From Argonema galeatum A003/A1 (GTDB lineage Bacteria; Cyanobacteriota; Cyanobacteriia; Cyanobacteriales; Aerosakkonemataceae): DNA of 64,000 nucleotides. The stretch lies in contig NZ_JAIQZM010000023.1 of the NCBI RefSeq assembly GCF_023333595.1, forward strand, positions 49,311 through 113,310, in the 5' to 3' direction. Positions 8,892-18,369 of this stretch are shown in pieces; the first letter of the stretch is position 1; every line of letters begins with the position of its first letter. A program made the translations under genes and the position numbers. Below the pieces are notes generated by a model, which searched no databases, was not told the DNA's origin, and worked only from the letters and a program-made list of their open reading frames with translations.

Positions 8892-9755
8892 TCAATGAAT
8901 CGAACCCTGCAATAAAGCCTGAAAGCGTTTGTTACCTCGGAGTTGAGCAAAATCCGAATCAGTTTTTGCTAGGGTCTTAAATTCGCCGGGATGCAGACGG
9001 ATTGCGTTTTGCAGACTTTCTATTGCCAAATCTTGATAGCCAAGTAAGGCATAGCAGCAAGCTTTGTTGTACCAGGCGTACTCGTCGTCAGGTTGAGAGG
9101 CCAAAACTTTATCGTAGCTGGCGATCGCATCATCGTAGCGTTTGAGGTAACGCAGCACATCGCCGCGCTTATACCAAGCCCAGTAGTCTGACTCTGGTTC
9201 CTGGAGGGCTCGATCGTAGCTAGCAAGGGCATCATCGTAGCGTTTTAGGTGACGCAGGGCATCCCCGCGCCGCGACCAAGCCGAGTAATCGTGCGATCGA
9301 ACCACTAAAGCTTTGTCGTAGCTAGCTAGAGCTTCCGAGTAGCGTTTCAGGTGACGCAGGGCTTCACCGCGCCAAAACCAACCCCAGTAGTCCGTCGGTT
9401 TGACTGCTAGGACTTTATCGAAGCTGGCAATAGCTTCTTCAAATTCATCCAAATCTTCCAGGGCTAGGCATCCCCGTTTATACCAGGCCCAGCAGTCATC
9501 CGGTCGGATGGACAGAGTTTTATCAAAACTGGCGATCGCCTCCTCGTAGCGGCCCGCATCGTGCAGTGCTTTGCTGCGTTTATACCAGGCCCAGTAGTCA
9601 TCCGGTCGGAAGTAGAGCGCTTTATCAAAACAAGCGATCGCTTCTTCATAAAGCTCCCGGTCAACTAGGTTCTTGCCCTGCCAGTACCAGTTCCAGTAGC
9701 CCTCTAGATCGATCTTTAAAATTTCGTCTTCGCCACCCATGAGCATCTGATTCAT
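8892..9755 (-). CDS. TPR-repeat protein (seven repeats)
   Basis: 287 residues made almost wholly of seven 34-residue tetratricopeptide repeats (consensus WAWYKRGxALxxLKRYDDAL). They are followed by a C-terminal cap ending DSDFAQLRGNKRFQALL. No signal peptide or catalytic domain is seen; a cytosolic protein-protein scaffold is likely. The nearby 10210-11241 gene has the same architecture and the same C-terminal cap (DLDFEIIRSDERFRALI), so the two are paralogues, probably from a local duplication. Partners are unknown. The start is the first ATG; Met4 and Met6 are possible alternatives. Confidence 0.85.
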   Translation of the reverse strand: MNQMLMGGEDEILKIDLEGYWNWYWQGKNLVDRELYEEAIACFDKALYFRPDDYWAWYKRSKALHDAGRYEEAIASFDKTLSIRPDDCWAWYKRGCLALEDLDEFEEAIASFDKVLAVKPTDYWGWFWRGEALRHLKRYSEALASYDKALVVRSHDYSAWSRRGDALRHLKRYDDALASYDRALQEPESDYWAWYKRGDVLRYLKRYDDAIASYDKVLASQPDDEYAWYNKACCYALLGYQDLAIESLQNAIRLHPGEFKTLAKTDSDFAQLRGNKRFQALLQGSIH

Positions 9756-9938
9756 CTTTTGCAGCTTTCCTAAGCGTCATCGCTATGCCAAACTTTAGCC
9801 CAATTTTAACTTTTGGGGAGTTTGAGGGGCTTTCAGTCCCGCGCCCTATCCGTAGCATGGGGGTCGGGATACACGCACCCCTCAAAGCTGTTGAGTGGGG
9901 TTCGATACCGCTTCTAAAAACTTACAAAAATCTGTAAG

Positions 9939-10088
9939 TCAAACGATTCGGTTTATGTTTAGCCTACTTTTGATGTAGTCTCGCATTAACTCTGCCGAGG
10001 AAATGCCTTGAGTTTTTGCATTTTATTCTAACTTCTGTAACTCTTGCTCTGTGAGTCGCACTTGAAACAAGTTGTCTCTTGCCATCAT
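9939..10088 (-). pseudogene. Ribbon-helix-helix antitoxin-like gene with in-frame stop
   Basis: From the ATG at 10088 the minus strand encodes MMARDNLFQVRLTEQELQKL, then E, then a TAA at 10025-10023. The same frame continues with NAKTQGISSAELMRDYIKSR and stops at 9941. Together the pieces read like a 49-residue CopG/ribbon-helix-helix DNA-binding antitoxin (a beta strand FQVRLT followed by two helices). A single base change (CAA to TAA, or similar) explains the stop. No toxin gene is intact next to it. Confidence 0.55.
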
Positions 10089-10209
10089 CCTAGTCTATTT
10101 GTGCTAAGATGATTCGCTCAGCTAACCACTCACCAGATTGTGTGTGAAAGTCAGAGCAATCGAGACACCAAAATCAGGGGACGTTACAGAACCTTGACAA
10201 TTCAGGATG

Positions 10210-11241
10210 TCACTTAATTAAAGCCCGAAACCGCTCATCCGATCGAATGATCTCAAAATCCAAGTCTTTTTGAGCCATTTCTCGATATACGTCGGGATTT
10301 AAATTAATAGCTTGTGACAAGCTTTCAATTGCTAGCTCAACATTGCCCTGCTGGGAATAACAGCAAGCTTTGTTATACCATGCTCTGTGTTCGTCGGGTT
10401 TAAATTCTAGGGCTTTATCGTAACTGGCGATCGCTTCTTCTAGGCGACCCACCTGGCGCAGGGCTACACCTCGGTTGTGCCAAGCTAAGTAGTCGTTGGG
10501 TTGGAATTCAAACGTTTTGTCGAAAGATGCGATCGCTTCAGAGTAGCGACCTAACTTCCACAGCACAACGCCTCTGTTATACCAGGCTTGATTGTAATCC
10601 GGTTTGATTTCCAGTACTTTATTAAAACTGGCAACTGCCTTTTCATAACAGCCCCAGTCTCGTAGGGTAATGCCTCGGTTGTACCAAGCATTAAAAGCTT
10701 CTGGCTTGAACTCGATCGATCGGTCAAAACTGTTGAGCGCTTCTTCGTAGCGACCGATCTTTCCCAGCGCAATGCCACGGTTGTACCATGCCCAGTAGGC
10801 ATCTGGTTGCAACTGTAGGGTTCGCTCAAAGCTGATCACTGCTTTTTCATATTTACCCCAGTCGCTCAGAGTAATGCCTCGATTGTGCCAACTATTTGAA
10901 GAATCCGGGTTGAATTCGATCGCGCGATCGAAGCTGTTGAGCGCTTCTTCGTATCGACCTAATTTACCCAGCGCAATGCCCCGGTTATGCCAAACCCAGG
11001 CAGTATCCTGTCGAATCGCCAGCGCTTTGTCAAAACCGATCAGCGCTTCCTCGTGGCGGCTTAAGTTTCCTAGCGCTAAACCCCGCTGACACAAGGCATT
11101 ATGATAATCTGGATCGAACTTTAGGGCGCTGTCAAAATTGGCGATCGCCTCTTGATAATTCTTTCCCTCGGTTAGGCGCAATCCATGATGGAAAAAGAAT
11201 TCAGCTTCAAGACTAGGAGTATGGGTCATAAAATCTGTCAT
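10210..11241 (-). CDS. TPR-repeat protein (nine repeats)
   Basis: 343 residues with nine successive 34-residue TPR units (consensus AWYNRGIALGKLGRYEEAL) and a short capping region. No other domain is visible. The repeats are very regular and several have nearly the same sequence, suggesting recent repeat duplication. It is a paralogue of 8892-9755 and shares its C-terminal cap. Such proteins usually form superhelical docking surfaces; no function can be assigned. It is separated from the divergent aspartase-like gene by about 250 bp of ordinary sequence. Confidence 0.85.
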   Translation of the reverse strand: MTDFMTHTPSLEAEFFFHHGLRLTEGKNYQEAIANFDSALKFDPDYHNALCQRGLALGNLSRHEEALIGFDKALAIRQDTAWVWHNRGIALGKLGRYEEALNSFDRAIEFNPDSSNSWHNRGITLSDWGKYEKAVISFERTLQLQPDAYWAWYNRGIALGKIGRYEEALNSFDRSIEFKPEAFNAWYNRGITLRDWGCYEKAVASFNKVLEIKPDYNQAWYNRGVVLWKLGRYSEAIASFDKTFEFQPNDYLAWHNRGVALRQVGRLEEAIASYDKALEFKPDEHRAWYNKACCYSQQGNVELAIESLSQAINLNPDVYREMAQKDLDFEIIRSDERFRALIK

Positions 11242-11489
11242 CTGACTTTAGAATGATTTCTTTTTCTTTAAGATTCCCAAAAAGATAACACGATCTAACA
11301 ACCAAACTGCAAATTCCTAATTGAGCAAGATTAAATGAGCGAGAACGCTAGAGGGGGAACGGGGTAGCAGATAACCCAATTTTCAAGCAATTAGCCCTTA
11401 AATCAAAACCCAGATGATTCTGCCTCATAGCATTCAGGTTCGGTGAAGTGGGATGATCGCATCTGAACGAGGACGGAGAGAATAACAAG

Positions 11490-12920
11490 ATGGCTGAACA
11501 ATCAAATGCAGCTTACCGTATAGAGAAGGATTCTATGGGCTCTAGGCAAATTCCCGCCGCTGCCTACTATGGAATCCAAACCCTGCGGGCAACAGAAAAT
11601 TTCCCCATCAGTGGCATCAAGCCTTTACCCACATACATTGATGCCTGCGTGCTAATTAAGAAAGCAGCAGCGATCGCTAACGGAGAACTCGACTGCATAC
11701 CCAAAGATATTTGTCAAGCGATAGTAGAGGCAGCTGATGAAGTGCTGGGCGGTAAGTTTCGGGATCAGTTTGTGGTGGACATTTACCAAGCAGGTGCCGG
11801 AACATCCCACCACATGAATATTAATGAAGTGCTGGCAAATCGGGCGCTGGAGATTTTAGGCGATCGCAAAGGCAATTATCAGCGCGTCAGCCCCAACGAT
11901 CACGTTAATTATGGGCAATCTACTAATGATGTCATTCCCACAGCCATTCGCATCGGCGGTTTGTTGGCTTTGGAAAGAACCCTATTTCCAGCTTTATCGG
12001 ATGCGATCGCCGCATTAGACAACAAAGCCGAAGAATTCCAAGATATCGTCAAATCCGGCAGAACCCATATGCAGGACGCCGTACCAGTGCGACTGGGCGA
12101 AAATTTCCGCGCTTGGGCCCAAATTCTCACAGAACACTCGATCAGGATAGAAACAGCCTCTGGAGATCTGACTTTACTTGGTTTAGGCGGTAGTGCAGCG
12201 GGAACCGGACTGAATACTCATCCCCAGTACCGCTACAAAGTTGCCGAAATTCTCCGACGGCTAATAGAACAACCCTTGCAACCCGCACCCCACATGATGG
12301 CGGCGATGCAGAGTATGGCACCGTTTGTCTATGTTTCCAGTGCTTTGCGGAACCTAGCTCAAGATTGCGTCAAAATTTCCCACGATTTGCGATTGATGGA
12401 CTCTGGGCCAAAAACAGGTCTTAAGGAAATTCAATTGCCGCCAGTACAGCCCGGATCTTCGATTATGCCAGGAAAGTACAATCCGGTGATGGCTGAGATG
12501 ACATCGATGGTGTGTTTTCAGGTGATGGGGTATGATAATGCGATCGCACTTGCCGCTCAAGCAGGACAATTAGAACTAAATGTAATGATGCCCCTAATTG
12601 CCTATAACCTAATTCATAGCATTGAAATTCTGGGCAATGCTTTAGCCGCTTTAACTAAGCAATGTCTGGAAGGAATTACCGCCAACAGTCAGCGTTGTAG
12701 AGATTATGCTGAAGGTAGTTTAGCACTCGTTACAGCCTTAAATACCCACATTGGTTATCTTAATGCAGCAGCCGTTGCCAAAGAATCCCTAGAAACTGGC
12801 AAATCTTTGCGGCAAATTGTATTAGAAAAAGGGTTGATGAACGAAGAAGAATTAGCAAAAGTGTTGGATTTGTCAAAAATGAGCGCCATGCCAACCGATA
12901 ATTTAGGGAGTAACAGTTAA
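11490..12920 (+). CDS. aspA: Aspartate ammonia-lyase (aspartase/fumarase family)
   Basis: 476 residues of the aspartase/fumarase superfamily. It has GAGTSHHMNINEVLANRA, GQSTNDVIPTAIR, GRTHMQDAVPV, and the mobile catalytic SS-loop GSSIMPGKYNPV, where Ser is the general base. QAGAGTS and LRATENF resemble aspartases more than class II fumarases, which favours deamination of L-aspartate to fumarate and ammonia. The usual Val in MPGKVNP is Tyr here, which deserves a check. GGAGAG lies just upstream of the ATG. A small hairpin after the stop may terminate transcription. Fumarase activity cannot be excluded from sequence. Confidence 0.85.
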   Translation: MAEQSNAAYRIEKDSMGSRQIPAAAYYGIQTLRATENFPISGIKPLPTYIDACVLIKKAAAIANGELDCIPKDICQAIVEAADEVLGGKFRDQFVVDIYQAGAGTSHHMNINEVLANRALEILGDRKGNYQRVSPNDHVNYGQSTNDVIPTAIRIGGLLALERTLFPALSDAIAALDNKAEEFQDIVKSGRTHMQDAVPVRLGENFRAWAQILTEHSIRIETASGDLTLLGLGGSAAGTGLNTHPQYRYKVAEILRRLIEQPLQPAPHMMAAMQSMAPFVYVSSALRNLAQDCVKISHDLRLMDSGPKTGLKEIQLPPVQPGSSIMPGKYNPVMAEMTSMVCFQVMGYDNAIALAAQAGQLELNVMMPLIAYNLIHSIEILGNALAALTKQCLEGITANSQRCRDYAEGSLALVTALNTHIGYLNAAAVAKESLETGKSLRQIVLEKGLMNEEELAKVLDLSKMSAMPTDNLGSNS

Positions 12921-12929
12921 CTTTTTTCG

Positions 12930-12956
12930 GGTGCGTTAGCGGTGGTTTAACGCACC
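12930..12956 (+). terminator. Hairpin after aspA, weak terminator candidate
   Basis: GGTGCGTTA (12930-12938) pairs with TAACGCACC (12948-12956) around a 9-nt loop. No long T tract follows. It lies ten bases after the aspA stop and upstream of the toxin-antitoxin pair. Confidence 0.45.
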
Positions 12957-12997
12957 TTAAAATTGTGAAAATTGTAGAATTAATTTTGGAGTAACGA

Positions 12998-13213
12998 ATG
13001 CTAAATATTGAATATCTTACCAACAAAGACGGAGATGCGATCGCAGTGGTGATTCCTATTGACATCTGGCGACAACTGCTACCTACTGAAGAAACTTCCT
13101 TTGAGGATCTGGCTGAAGCGGTAGAAGACTATTGCATGAACAAAGCGATGAATGAAGCTGTTAATACGCCATTGCTAGATCGAGCCGAAGCATTAGCTTA
13201 TCTTGAGGAATAA
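12998..13213 (+). CDS. Antitoxin of a type II TA pair
   Basis: 71 residues, acidic (FEDLAEAVEDY, EALAYLEE), with a short N-terminal beta region (MLNIEYLTNKDGDAIAVVIP) of the kind used for DNA binding or dimerisation in Phd/YefM-like antitoxins. TTGGAGTAACGA precedes the ATG. The toxin gene begins six bases after its stop, the normal antitoxin-first order. The acidic C-terminus probably wraps the basic toxin, and the pair likely autoregulates. The exact antitoxin family is uncertain because the sequence is short. Confidence 0.75.
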   Translation: MLNIEYLTNKDGDAIAVVIPIDIWRQLLPTEETSFEDLAEAVEDYCMNKAMNEAVNTPLLDRAEALAYLEE

Positions 13214-13218
13214 TTATC

Positions 13219-13488
13219 TTGGAAGTTGAATACCGTCAGGCTTTTTTGAAAGACCTGAAGCAATTGAAGAGTTCGACATCATACCAACGCATCTACGAGC
13301 TTGCGTTTACAACTCTAGAAGTCATCAACACCTTGGAGGAGATTCCTGACATTAAAGCCATGCGAGGTTATACTGGTCGCTATCGCATCCGCATCGGCAA
13401 TTACCGTATTGGAATAGAGGTTAACGGAGATGTCATAGAAGTGATGCGCGTTCTACATCGCCGGGAATTTTATCGTTATTTTCCGTAA
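13219..13488 (+). CDS. RelE/ParE-superfamily toxin
   Basis: 89 residues from a TTG start six bases after the antitoxin stop (in-frame ATGs come too late for the fold). It shows the RelE/ParE fold pattern: a first strand EVEYRQAFLKDLKQL, helices, then IKAMRGYTGRYRIRIGNYRI and a final strand EVMRVLHRREFYRYFP. The Arg-rich strand GRYRIRIGNYRI and the terminal HRREFYRYFP are typical of mRNA-cleaving RelE-type toxins rather than gyrase-targeting ParE, but this is inference. It is cotranscribed with the antitoxin. Confidence 0.82.
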   Translation: MEVEYRQAFLKDLKQLKSSTSYQRIYELAFTTLEVINTLEEIPDIKAMRGYTGRYRIRIGNYRIGIEVNGDVIEVMRVLHRREFYRYFP

Positions 13489-13520
13489 GCATTTGGAATC
13501 AACATTTGTAAAGAATTAAT

Positions 13521-16500
13521 TTAACTTTTCGGTGATGCCCCACTGAGATTATCTCGCAGCGTTTGTTCCTGTCGCCTAACCGCCGCCAAAAGTTCGGCAT
13601 TCTGAAGAATAACGCCAACTTGATTGTTAAATACCTGCATATATCTTTGATCGTTTTGGTCGAAACTGGTTTGAAAACAATCTGGTACTTCGGTAGTATC
13701 ACCAGGATTGGAATCTGCAAAATCGCCCGACTTCTTTTTATTCACTAATTGAGTCACACCAATCAACTCGCCATCGGGATTCCAAACTGGCATACAAAGT
13801 AAACTACAAGTGCGATAACCAGTCTTTTGATCTGTTCTTTTAGCAGTTTCAGAATCTGGGTATTCATATAGATCGAAAGGAATATTTAAAGGCACACACA
13901 TCTGGGCTACTTTGCCAGCATAACCTTCCCCTATTTGCAAACGCAGTTCCCTTTCCGAACCGTCCTTAAAGGAAATTATTGTCCACAGTTGATTTGCTTC
14001 GCGGTCTACCAACCAAAGCGTACTGCGATCGGCATTCATAAGTTCTTTGGCGGCATCCATAACTCGCTTGAGAACTTCATTAAGTTCCAGACTGCTTTGG
14101 CTAACAGACCGTGTTGCTGCCATCAATGCAGCCGCTACCCGTTGTCCTCTGGCTGTTTTATGATATGACCGGAAACTTTCCAGAATCATTTGAATCAAAG
14201 GTGCATTTTCTGCAAACTGTTCTTGATCTGTTTTGGTAAAACCTTGGGTGTCAATTTTTGACGATAAGGGCGATATTTGGTCATAAAAGCGTTTTAATTT
14301 ATTGATTAACTGAACAACACCGACTAAAGTTCCCTGCTCGTTCAACAGTGGCAAAGCCAACATTGTGTAAGTGCGGTAGTTGTTTTTTTTGTCATGTTCT
14401 TTGGCTGTAACCGAGCGCGGATCGTCATAAAAATCAAAAGGAATATTAATAATTTTATTGGTAGCAGCTACTTCACCAACAATTCCTTTATTGGCTGGAA
14501 CGCGAATTTCTAAAGATTGTTCTCCTTCAGATTCAGCAACAATAGACCAAAATTCATTTCTCTCTTCATCTAAGAGGAAAATAGTTGTGCGGTCTGCGCT
14601 CATAGATTTACCCATTTTCAGAGTAATAGAACGCAAAGTATTATCGAGAATGTCGTCAAAACCTTGACCATCCATCACCTGAGTGAGCATCGCCAGGGTT
14701 TGACTGACAACATTTTGCGGCTGACTTTCAGCCCGCTTTTTAACTTCAGCAAATTCTCTGGCGTTTTGGAGTGCAACCCCAACTTGAGAGTTAAATATTT
14801 GCATATATTTTTGACTATTGGCGTCAAAGCTATCCTCGAAACATTCTGGTGCTTCCGGCCAATTATTGGGGTCGTATTCGGGAAAATCGCCCTGTTTTCT
14901 TTTGTTGATTAATTGAGTAACACCAAGCAGCTCGCCATCAGGACTAAAAACTGGCATACACAGTAAACTACAAGTGCGATAGCCAGTTTTTTGATCGGTT
15001 TGCTTTGCTGTTTGAGATTCGGGGTGTTCGTACAGGTCAAAAGGAATATTTAGAGGCTCACCTGTTGCTGCTACTTTGCCAGCAAAACCTTGTCCTACGC
15101 GCACACGCAGTGGAATCACACCACCGTCGTCGGTAGTAATTTTTGTCCAAAGCTCATCTTTATTATCGGCCAACAGCCAAAGCGTACTGCGATCGGCATT
15201 CATCAGTTTTTTTGCCGCCTCCATCACCCGTGTGATTATTTCTTCAGAATCAAGACTGCTTAGAGATACTAATCTGGTTGCTTCGGTAAGGGCTTCAGAT
15301 GCTTGTAATCTTTGGGTTAATTTGTAACAATAATGGCATCCTAGTAAAACTCGTTGCAGTTCTAGAGCATATTCAGAAAATTTGATTTTATTAGCTTCTG
15401 TGAAACCATCTTTATCAATTTTTTCTAAAAATGGATCTGTGGGATTGTTCGGTTGCTTTAGTTTGTTGACTAATTGAATAAAGGCGAATAAATCTGACTG
15501 GGTGTTAAAAAGGGGTAAACTTAACTCATTATAGATGTGATAAGAAGATCTTTTGTCTTGTTCTTTTGCTACAACCGCACACCAATCTTCAGATAAATGC
15601 GCGGGTATATTCACCCCTTTCTTATAGATAGTGACTCGACCAGCGGTTTGATTGTTGGCAATAATCTGAATTTTGGTAGGGCTACCATCTGCCGTCTTGG
15701 CAATAATCGACCAAAGTTCGTTCTTTTCTTTATCTATGAAAAAGATAGTAATGCGATCGACACTTAGCAACTCGCCCATTTTCAGGGTAATTGAACCCAA
15801 TATTTCATAAAGAACATCATCAAAATCTTTGCCTTCCTTCGCCTCAAGGATGGAGAGTAGTTTTTGTTCTTGTTCGGCAACAATCTGTTTAAACTCTGGT
15901 TGCAAAGCGGTGACTGCTTTGTTAAGCCAAACCCAGTTAAACACTGAAGCATAAATGCGGTTATAAACGGTTAACTTCCCGCCCCGCTTGACAACTAAGC
16001 CTGAAAGTCGCAATTCTATTTGTTCTAGACTGTCATCAGCTGAGATCCCCCCCAGCCCCCCCTTGCTAAGGGGGGGTTCTGATAGCCCCCCCTTGCTAAG
16101 GGGGGGTTGGGGGGGGATCAAAATTTCCTCATAAAGTTTCAGCAGTGGCTTTGTGCGCTGTCCAATTCTGAGGATGCGATCGCGTATCGTCTTCAGGTGT
16201 GCCGGTTCGTCTTGTGCTTCCCAATTTTCAATTATCTTCCTCTGCACTAAGTTTTCTACCCACTCTTCGGGATTTTGGATTAATTCTGCATTTTCAAGGA
16301 TAAGTTGACAAAGTTTCTGAGTGAGAAACGGTTGTCCTCCCGTCCAATCCAATACTGCTTTGAGCATGGCTTGGGGATTGTTCACTTTTTCTGCCAAAGC
16401 CTCAGCAAGCGGTTGCGCTTCCTCTAATTTAAAGCCGTGCAATTCAATGGCGCGACCAATATTAAAAGGTGTGCAGCTTTTGTCTTGAATTAAATCCGAA

Positions 16501-17045
16501 GGAGTTGCCACTCCCAGCAGCGCAAAAGTCAGACGTTCGTATTCGTTGCAGGAACGAATAAAAGCAAAAAAATCTTCTGTTCGGAAAGGTAAACTGAGGA
16601 TGCTATCGATTTCGTCGATAAAAATGACAATTTTTTGACTGACAGACTCCAGTAAAACCTCCTCGATAAATTCGCTCAAGCACTGCACGGGAGGGAGATA
16701 CTCGCGCTCGTGCAACCAAGACCTCAGATTGAACTGGAGTTGAAAACTCGTTACCAGCCGTCTCATCAACCCCGCATACCACTGTTCCGGCGCGATATCC
16801 TTACTGCCAATCTTGTTGAGGTCGATCGCCGCACAGGCGAATCCTTCCGCTTGCAGCTTGTACATCGATCGCACCCGCAAGCTCGTTTTACCCATCTGAC
16901 GGGAGTTGAGGACGTAACAAAACTCCCCCGCCTTCAAGCCTTCGTAGAGGTCGCGATCGGCTTGACGCACCACATAGGTTGGCGCATCTAGGGGGAGATG
17001 TCCGCCAACTCTGAAGATGTTGGTTGAGTTTTGCTCTTGGATCAT
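13521..17045 (-). CDS. AAA-like ATPase with four GAF domains
   Basis: About 1174 residues from the ATG at 17045 (an in-frame GTG nine codons upstream is less likely). The N-terminal AAA-like domain (PF14516 type) has the Walker A region [11 protein letters not shown] near residue 47, a Walker [13 protein letters not shown], and the winged tail [11 protein letters not shown] typical of this cyanobacterial family. It is followed by four GAF domains arranged as two alternating types: one with [17 protein letters not shown] or [17 protein letters not shown], the other with [16 protein letters not shown] and [14 protein letters not shown]. The pattern suggests duplication of a GAF pair. No kinase or cyclase output domain is present. 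A 76-bp palindromic repeat is inserted in frame between the ATPase and GAF parts. Confidence 0.88.
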   Translation of the reverse strand: MIQEQNSTNIFRVGGHLPLDAPTYVVRQADRDLYEGLKAGEFCYVLNSRQMGKTSLRVRSMYKLQAEGFACAAIDLNKIGSKDIAPEQWYAGLMRRLVTSFQLQFNLRSWLHEREYLPPVQCLSEFIEEVLLESVSQKIVIFIDEIDSILSLPFRTEDFFAFIRSCNEYERLTFALLGVATPSDLIQDKSCTPFNIGRAIELHGFKLEEAQPLAEALAEKVNNPQAMLKAVLDWTGGQPFLTQKLCQLILENAELIQNPEEWVENLVQRKIIENWEAQDEPAHLKTIRDRILRIGQRTKPLLKLYEEILIPPQPPLSKGGLSEPPLSKGGLGGISADDSLEQIELRLSGLVVKRGGKLTVYNRIYASVFNWVWLNKAVTALQPEFKQIVAEQEQKLLSILEAKEGKDFDDVLYEILGSITLKMGELLSVDRITIFFIDKEKNELWSIIAKTADGSPTKIQIIANNQTAGRVTIYKKGVNIPAHLSEDWCAVVAKEQDKRSSYHIYNELSLPLFNTQSDLFAFIQLVNKLKQPNNPTDPFLEKIDKDGFTEANKIKFSEYALELQRVLLGCHYCYKLTQRLQASEALTEATRLVSLSSLDSEEIITRVMEAAKKLMNADRSTLWLLADNKDELWTKITTDDGGVIPLRVRVGQGFAGKVAATGEPLNIPFDLYEHPESQTAKQTDQKTGYRTCSLLCMPVFSPDGELLGVTQLINKRKQGDFPEYDPNNWPEAPECFEDSFDANSQKYMQIFNSQVGVALQNAREFAEVKKRAESQPQNVVSQTLAMLTQVMDGQGFDDILDNTLRSITLKMGKSMSADRTTIFLLDEERNEFWSIVAESEGEQSLEIRVPANKGIVGEVAATNKIINIPFDFYDDPRSVTAKEHDKKNNYRTYTMLALPLLNEQGTLVGVVQLINKLKRFYDQISPLSSKIDTQGFTKTDQEQFAENAPLIQMILESFRSYHKTARGQRVAAALMAATRSVSQSSLELNEVLKRVMDAAKELMNADRSTLWLVDREANQLWTIISFKDGSERELRLQIGEGYAGKVAQMCVPLNIPFDLYEYPDSETAKRTDQKTGYRTCSLLCMPVWNPDGELIGVTQLVNKKKSGDFADSNPGDTTEVPDCFQTSFDQNDQRYMQVFNNQVGVILQNAELLAAVRRQEQTLRDNLSGASPKS
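16044..16119. repeat. C/G-rich palindromic repeat inserted in a coding sequence
   Basis: A near-perfect inverted repeat bounded by GATCCCCCC and GGGGGGATC, containing two copies of the core CCCCCCCTTGCTAAGGGGGG. It lies inside the reading frame of the AAA-like/GAF gene and is translated as [12 protein letters not shown] followed by [13 protein letters not shown]. The same kind of element is usually intergenic in cyanobacteria. Confidence 0.85.
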
Positions 17046-17428
17046 TAGGGGTTCCGATCTTGTAGAAAACACCGCTTTTTAATTTAAAAGTAAAACTTGT
17101 TACACCTGAGTGGCAACTTTGAGCGATCGCTAAACTACATACAGTTGGCGATCGCTTGTAATAACTCCATTTTCCCTCAGCCTCTTTCCCGTCAGGTAGC
17201 TTTCGCCACTGGTATATTCTCTATTACTAGCAACTCCTCACCTTTACCGTCGGTTCACCTTAGCCGCCGGATAGGTACCCATGTCCCGATAAGTTTTGGC
17301 ACCGGAAAGTTTGTAGGATCGCAAGAGAGTGAAACTCTTGTGGATCGGGCATCTTGCCCGCCTCATTTATACAACTTAGATGCGCCACAGCTTATCTAAA
17401 ATTCGATCGCACTCCCAATAATTCCCAA
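17046..17428. other. Gene-free stretch
   Basis: About 380 bp between two minus-strand genes. It has HIP1 sites and a small inverted element around GGGCATCTTGCCC near 17346. Frames here lack plausible starts and family resemblance; I see no gene or clear promoter. Confidence 0.5.
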
Positions 17429-18208
17429 TCACCGCAATCCTTTTTCTCGCAACAACTCATCAGCCCAAACGGCATCCTCTCCCTTCAAAGATGGTATAAC
17501 TGACTGAGTATAATCCACTGCTAAATCAAATCCCGCCCGGTCATAGACGCCGTTTAATAAAGTTTGCAACTCCACCTGCACTTGTGCATCCCCTGACTGC
17601 AAAGGCAAGGGAAATGGCAGAATCTCATCTCTGATCGTAAAGGCATAAAGTTGAGATCTGGGTCGTCTATCGCCTCGGCTGACTAAAATGCGATAATCTG
17701 ACTGAGTTCCACCCCGAATCGGCATAGGTCTCCCGCCCCTAAGCAAGTCAATTTCTACCAAATGGGTAGGGCTTGCTAGTACCTGCTGTCGCTTGCTTTC
17801 ATACGCTTTTCGTCCAACTCCTGCACGTTTATTTTTAGGAGAAAGGATTTCTATAACTGTGATTACTCGACCCGTTCCTACTTCTCTAATTTCCAAATAC
17901 CCTTCCCTAGTTTCTTCAGATATTGGCACTGTTACTGCTATCGGTTCGTAACGCGAAAGAAGAGTTACTGTTGAAGCGGATTGGTTAGCACTTGAAGGTT
18001 TAGAAAATACCGTTACATCGGGAATTCCCACTAAGTCGTCATTTTCTACCTCACTTAAATAAATTCGCTTTTCAATTGCCACTCGATATTTAGGACGAAC
18101 TGGGGGTGCTATGGCATCGGCGATCGCGGTAATTAACCGATGATGTACTTCAGGCCACAATTCAGGATTTTCTAAGTATGGGTCTACACCTGGGAATGGA
18201 GAAGGCAT
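17429..18208 (-). CDS. DUF4058 family protein
   Basis: 259 residues beginning MPSPFPGVDPYLENPELWP, the hallmark opening of the DUF4058 family, which is abundant in cyanobacteria and planctomycetes. Other typical stretches are FHxxL-like VHHRLITAIAD, VTVIEILSPKNKRAGVGR with the ExxxPKNK region, and LVEIDLLRGGRP. The central ExxSxxNK plus EIDLLR pattern is reminiscent of PD-(D/E)XK-like folds (compare Uma2), but no nuclease activity is established. The family is often in many copies per genome. No operon partner is evident; the TIR-ATPase gene upstream on the same strand is 160 bp away. Confidence 0.88.
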   Translation of the reverse strand: MPSPFPGVDPYLENPELWPEVHHRLITAIADAIAPPVRPKYRVAIEKRIYLSEVENDDLVGIPDVTVFSKPSSANQSASTVTLLSRYEPIAVTVPISEETREGYLEIREVGTGRVITVIEILSPKNKRAGVGRKAYESKRQQVLASPTHLVEIDLLRGGRPMPIRGGTQSDYRILVSRGDRRPRSQLYAFTIRDEILPFPLPLQSGDAQVQVELQTLLNGVYDRAGFDLAVDYTQSVIPSLKGEDAVWADELLREKGLR

Positions 18209-18313
18209 TTTATCACCTCAACGAATAATTCTGTGTAGATTGTCTTTTTTTATTGTAGGCGATCGTCCTAAGTCTCCTCAATTACCATCGAGTTGCAAAG
18301 ATGGGGAAGTCTT

Positions 18314-18361
18314 GCTCCCCTCCCCGTCTACGGGGAGGGGCAGGGGCAAGGGGGTGGGGTT
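18314..18361. repeat. CTCCCCGT/ACGGGGAG palindromic repeat
   Basis: CCCTCCCCGTCTACGGGGAG forms a strong hairpin, flanked by GGGGCAGGGGCAAGGGGG. A second member with the same core (CCCTCCCCGTCCCACGGGGAG minus flanks) is at 52875-52898. It lies between the convergent ends of no genes, just downstream of the TIR-ATPase stop. Confidence 0.7.
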
Positions 18362-18369
18362 CCACATTT

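Noticed and set aside
9661..9885. A 74-codon minus-strand frame overlapping the start of the seven-TPR gene
   Set aside because: The overlap with the TPR coding region in another frame and the lack of any family pattern make it a shadow.
10874..11089. Frames antisense to the TPR repeats
   Set aside because: Regular 34-codon periodicity in antisense shows they are mirror images of the TPR gene.
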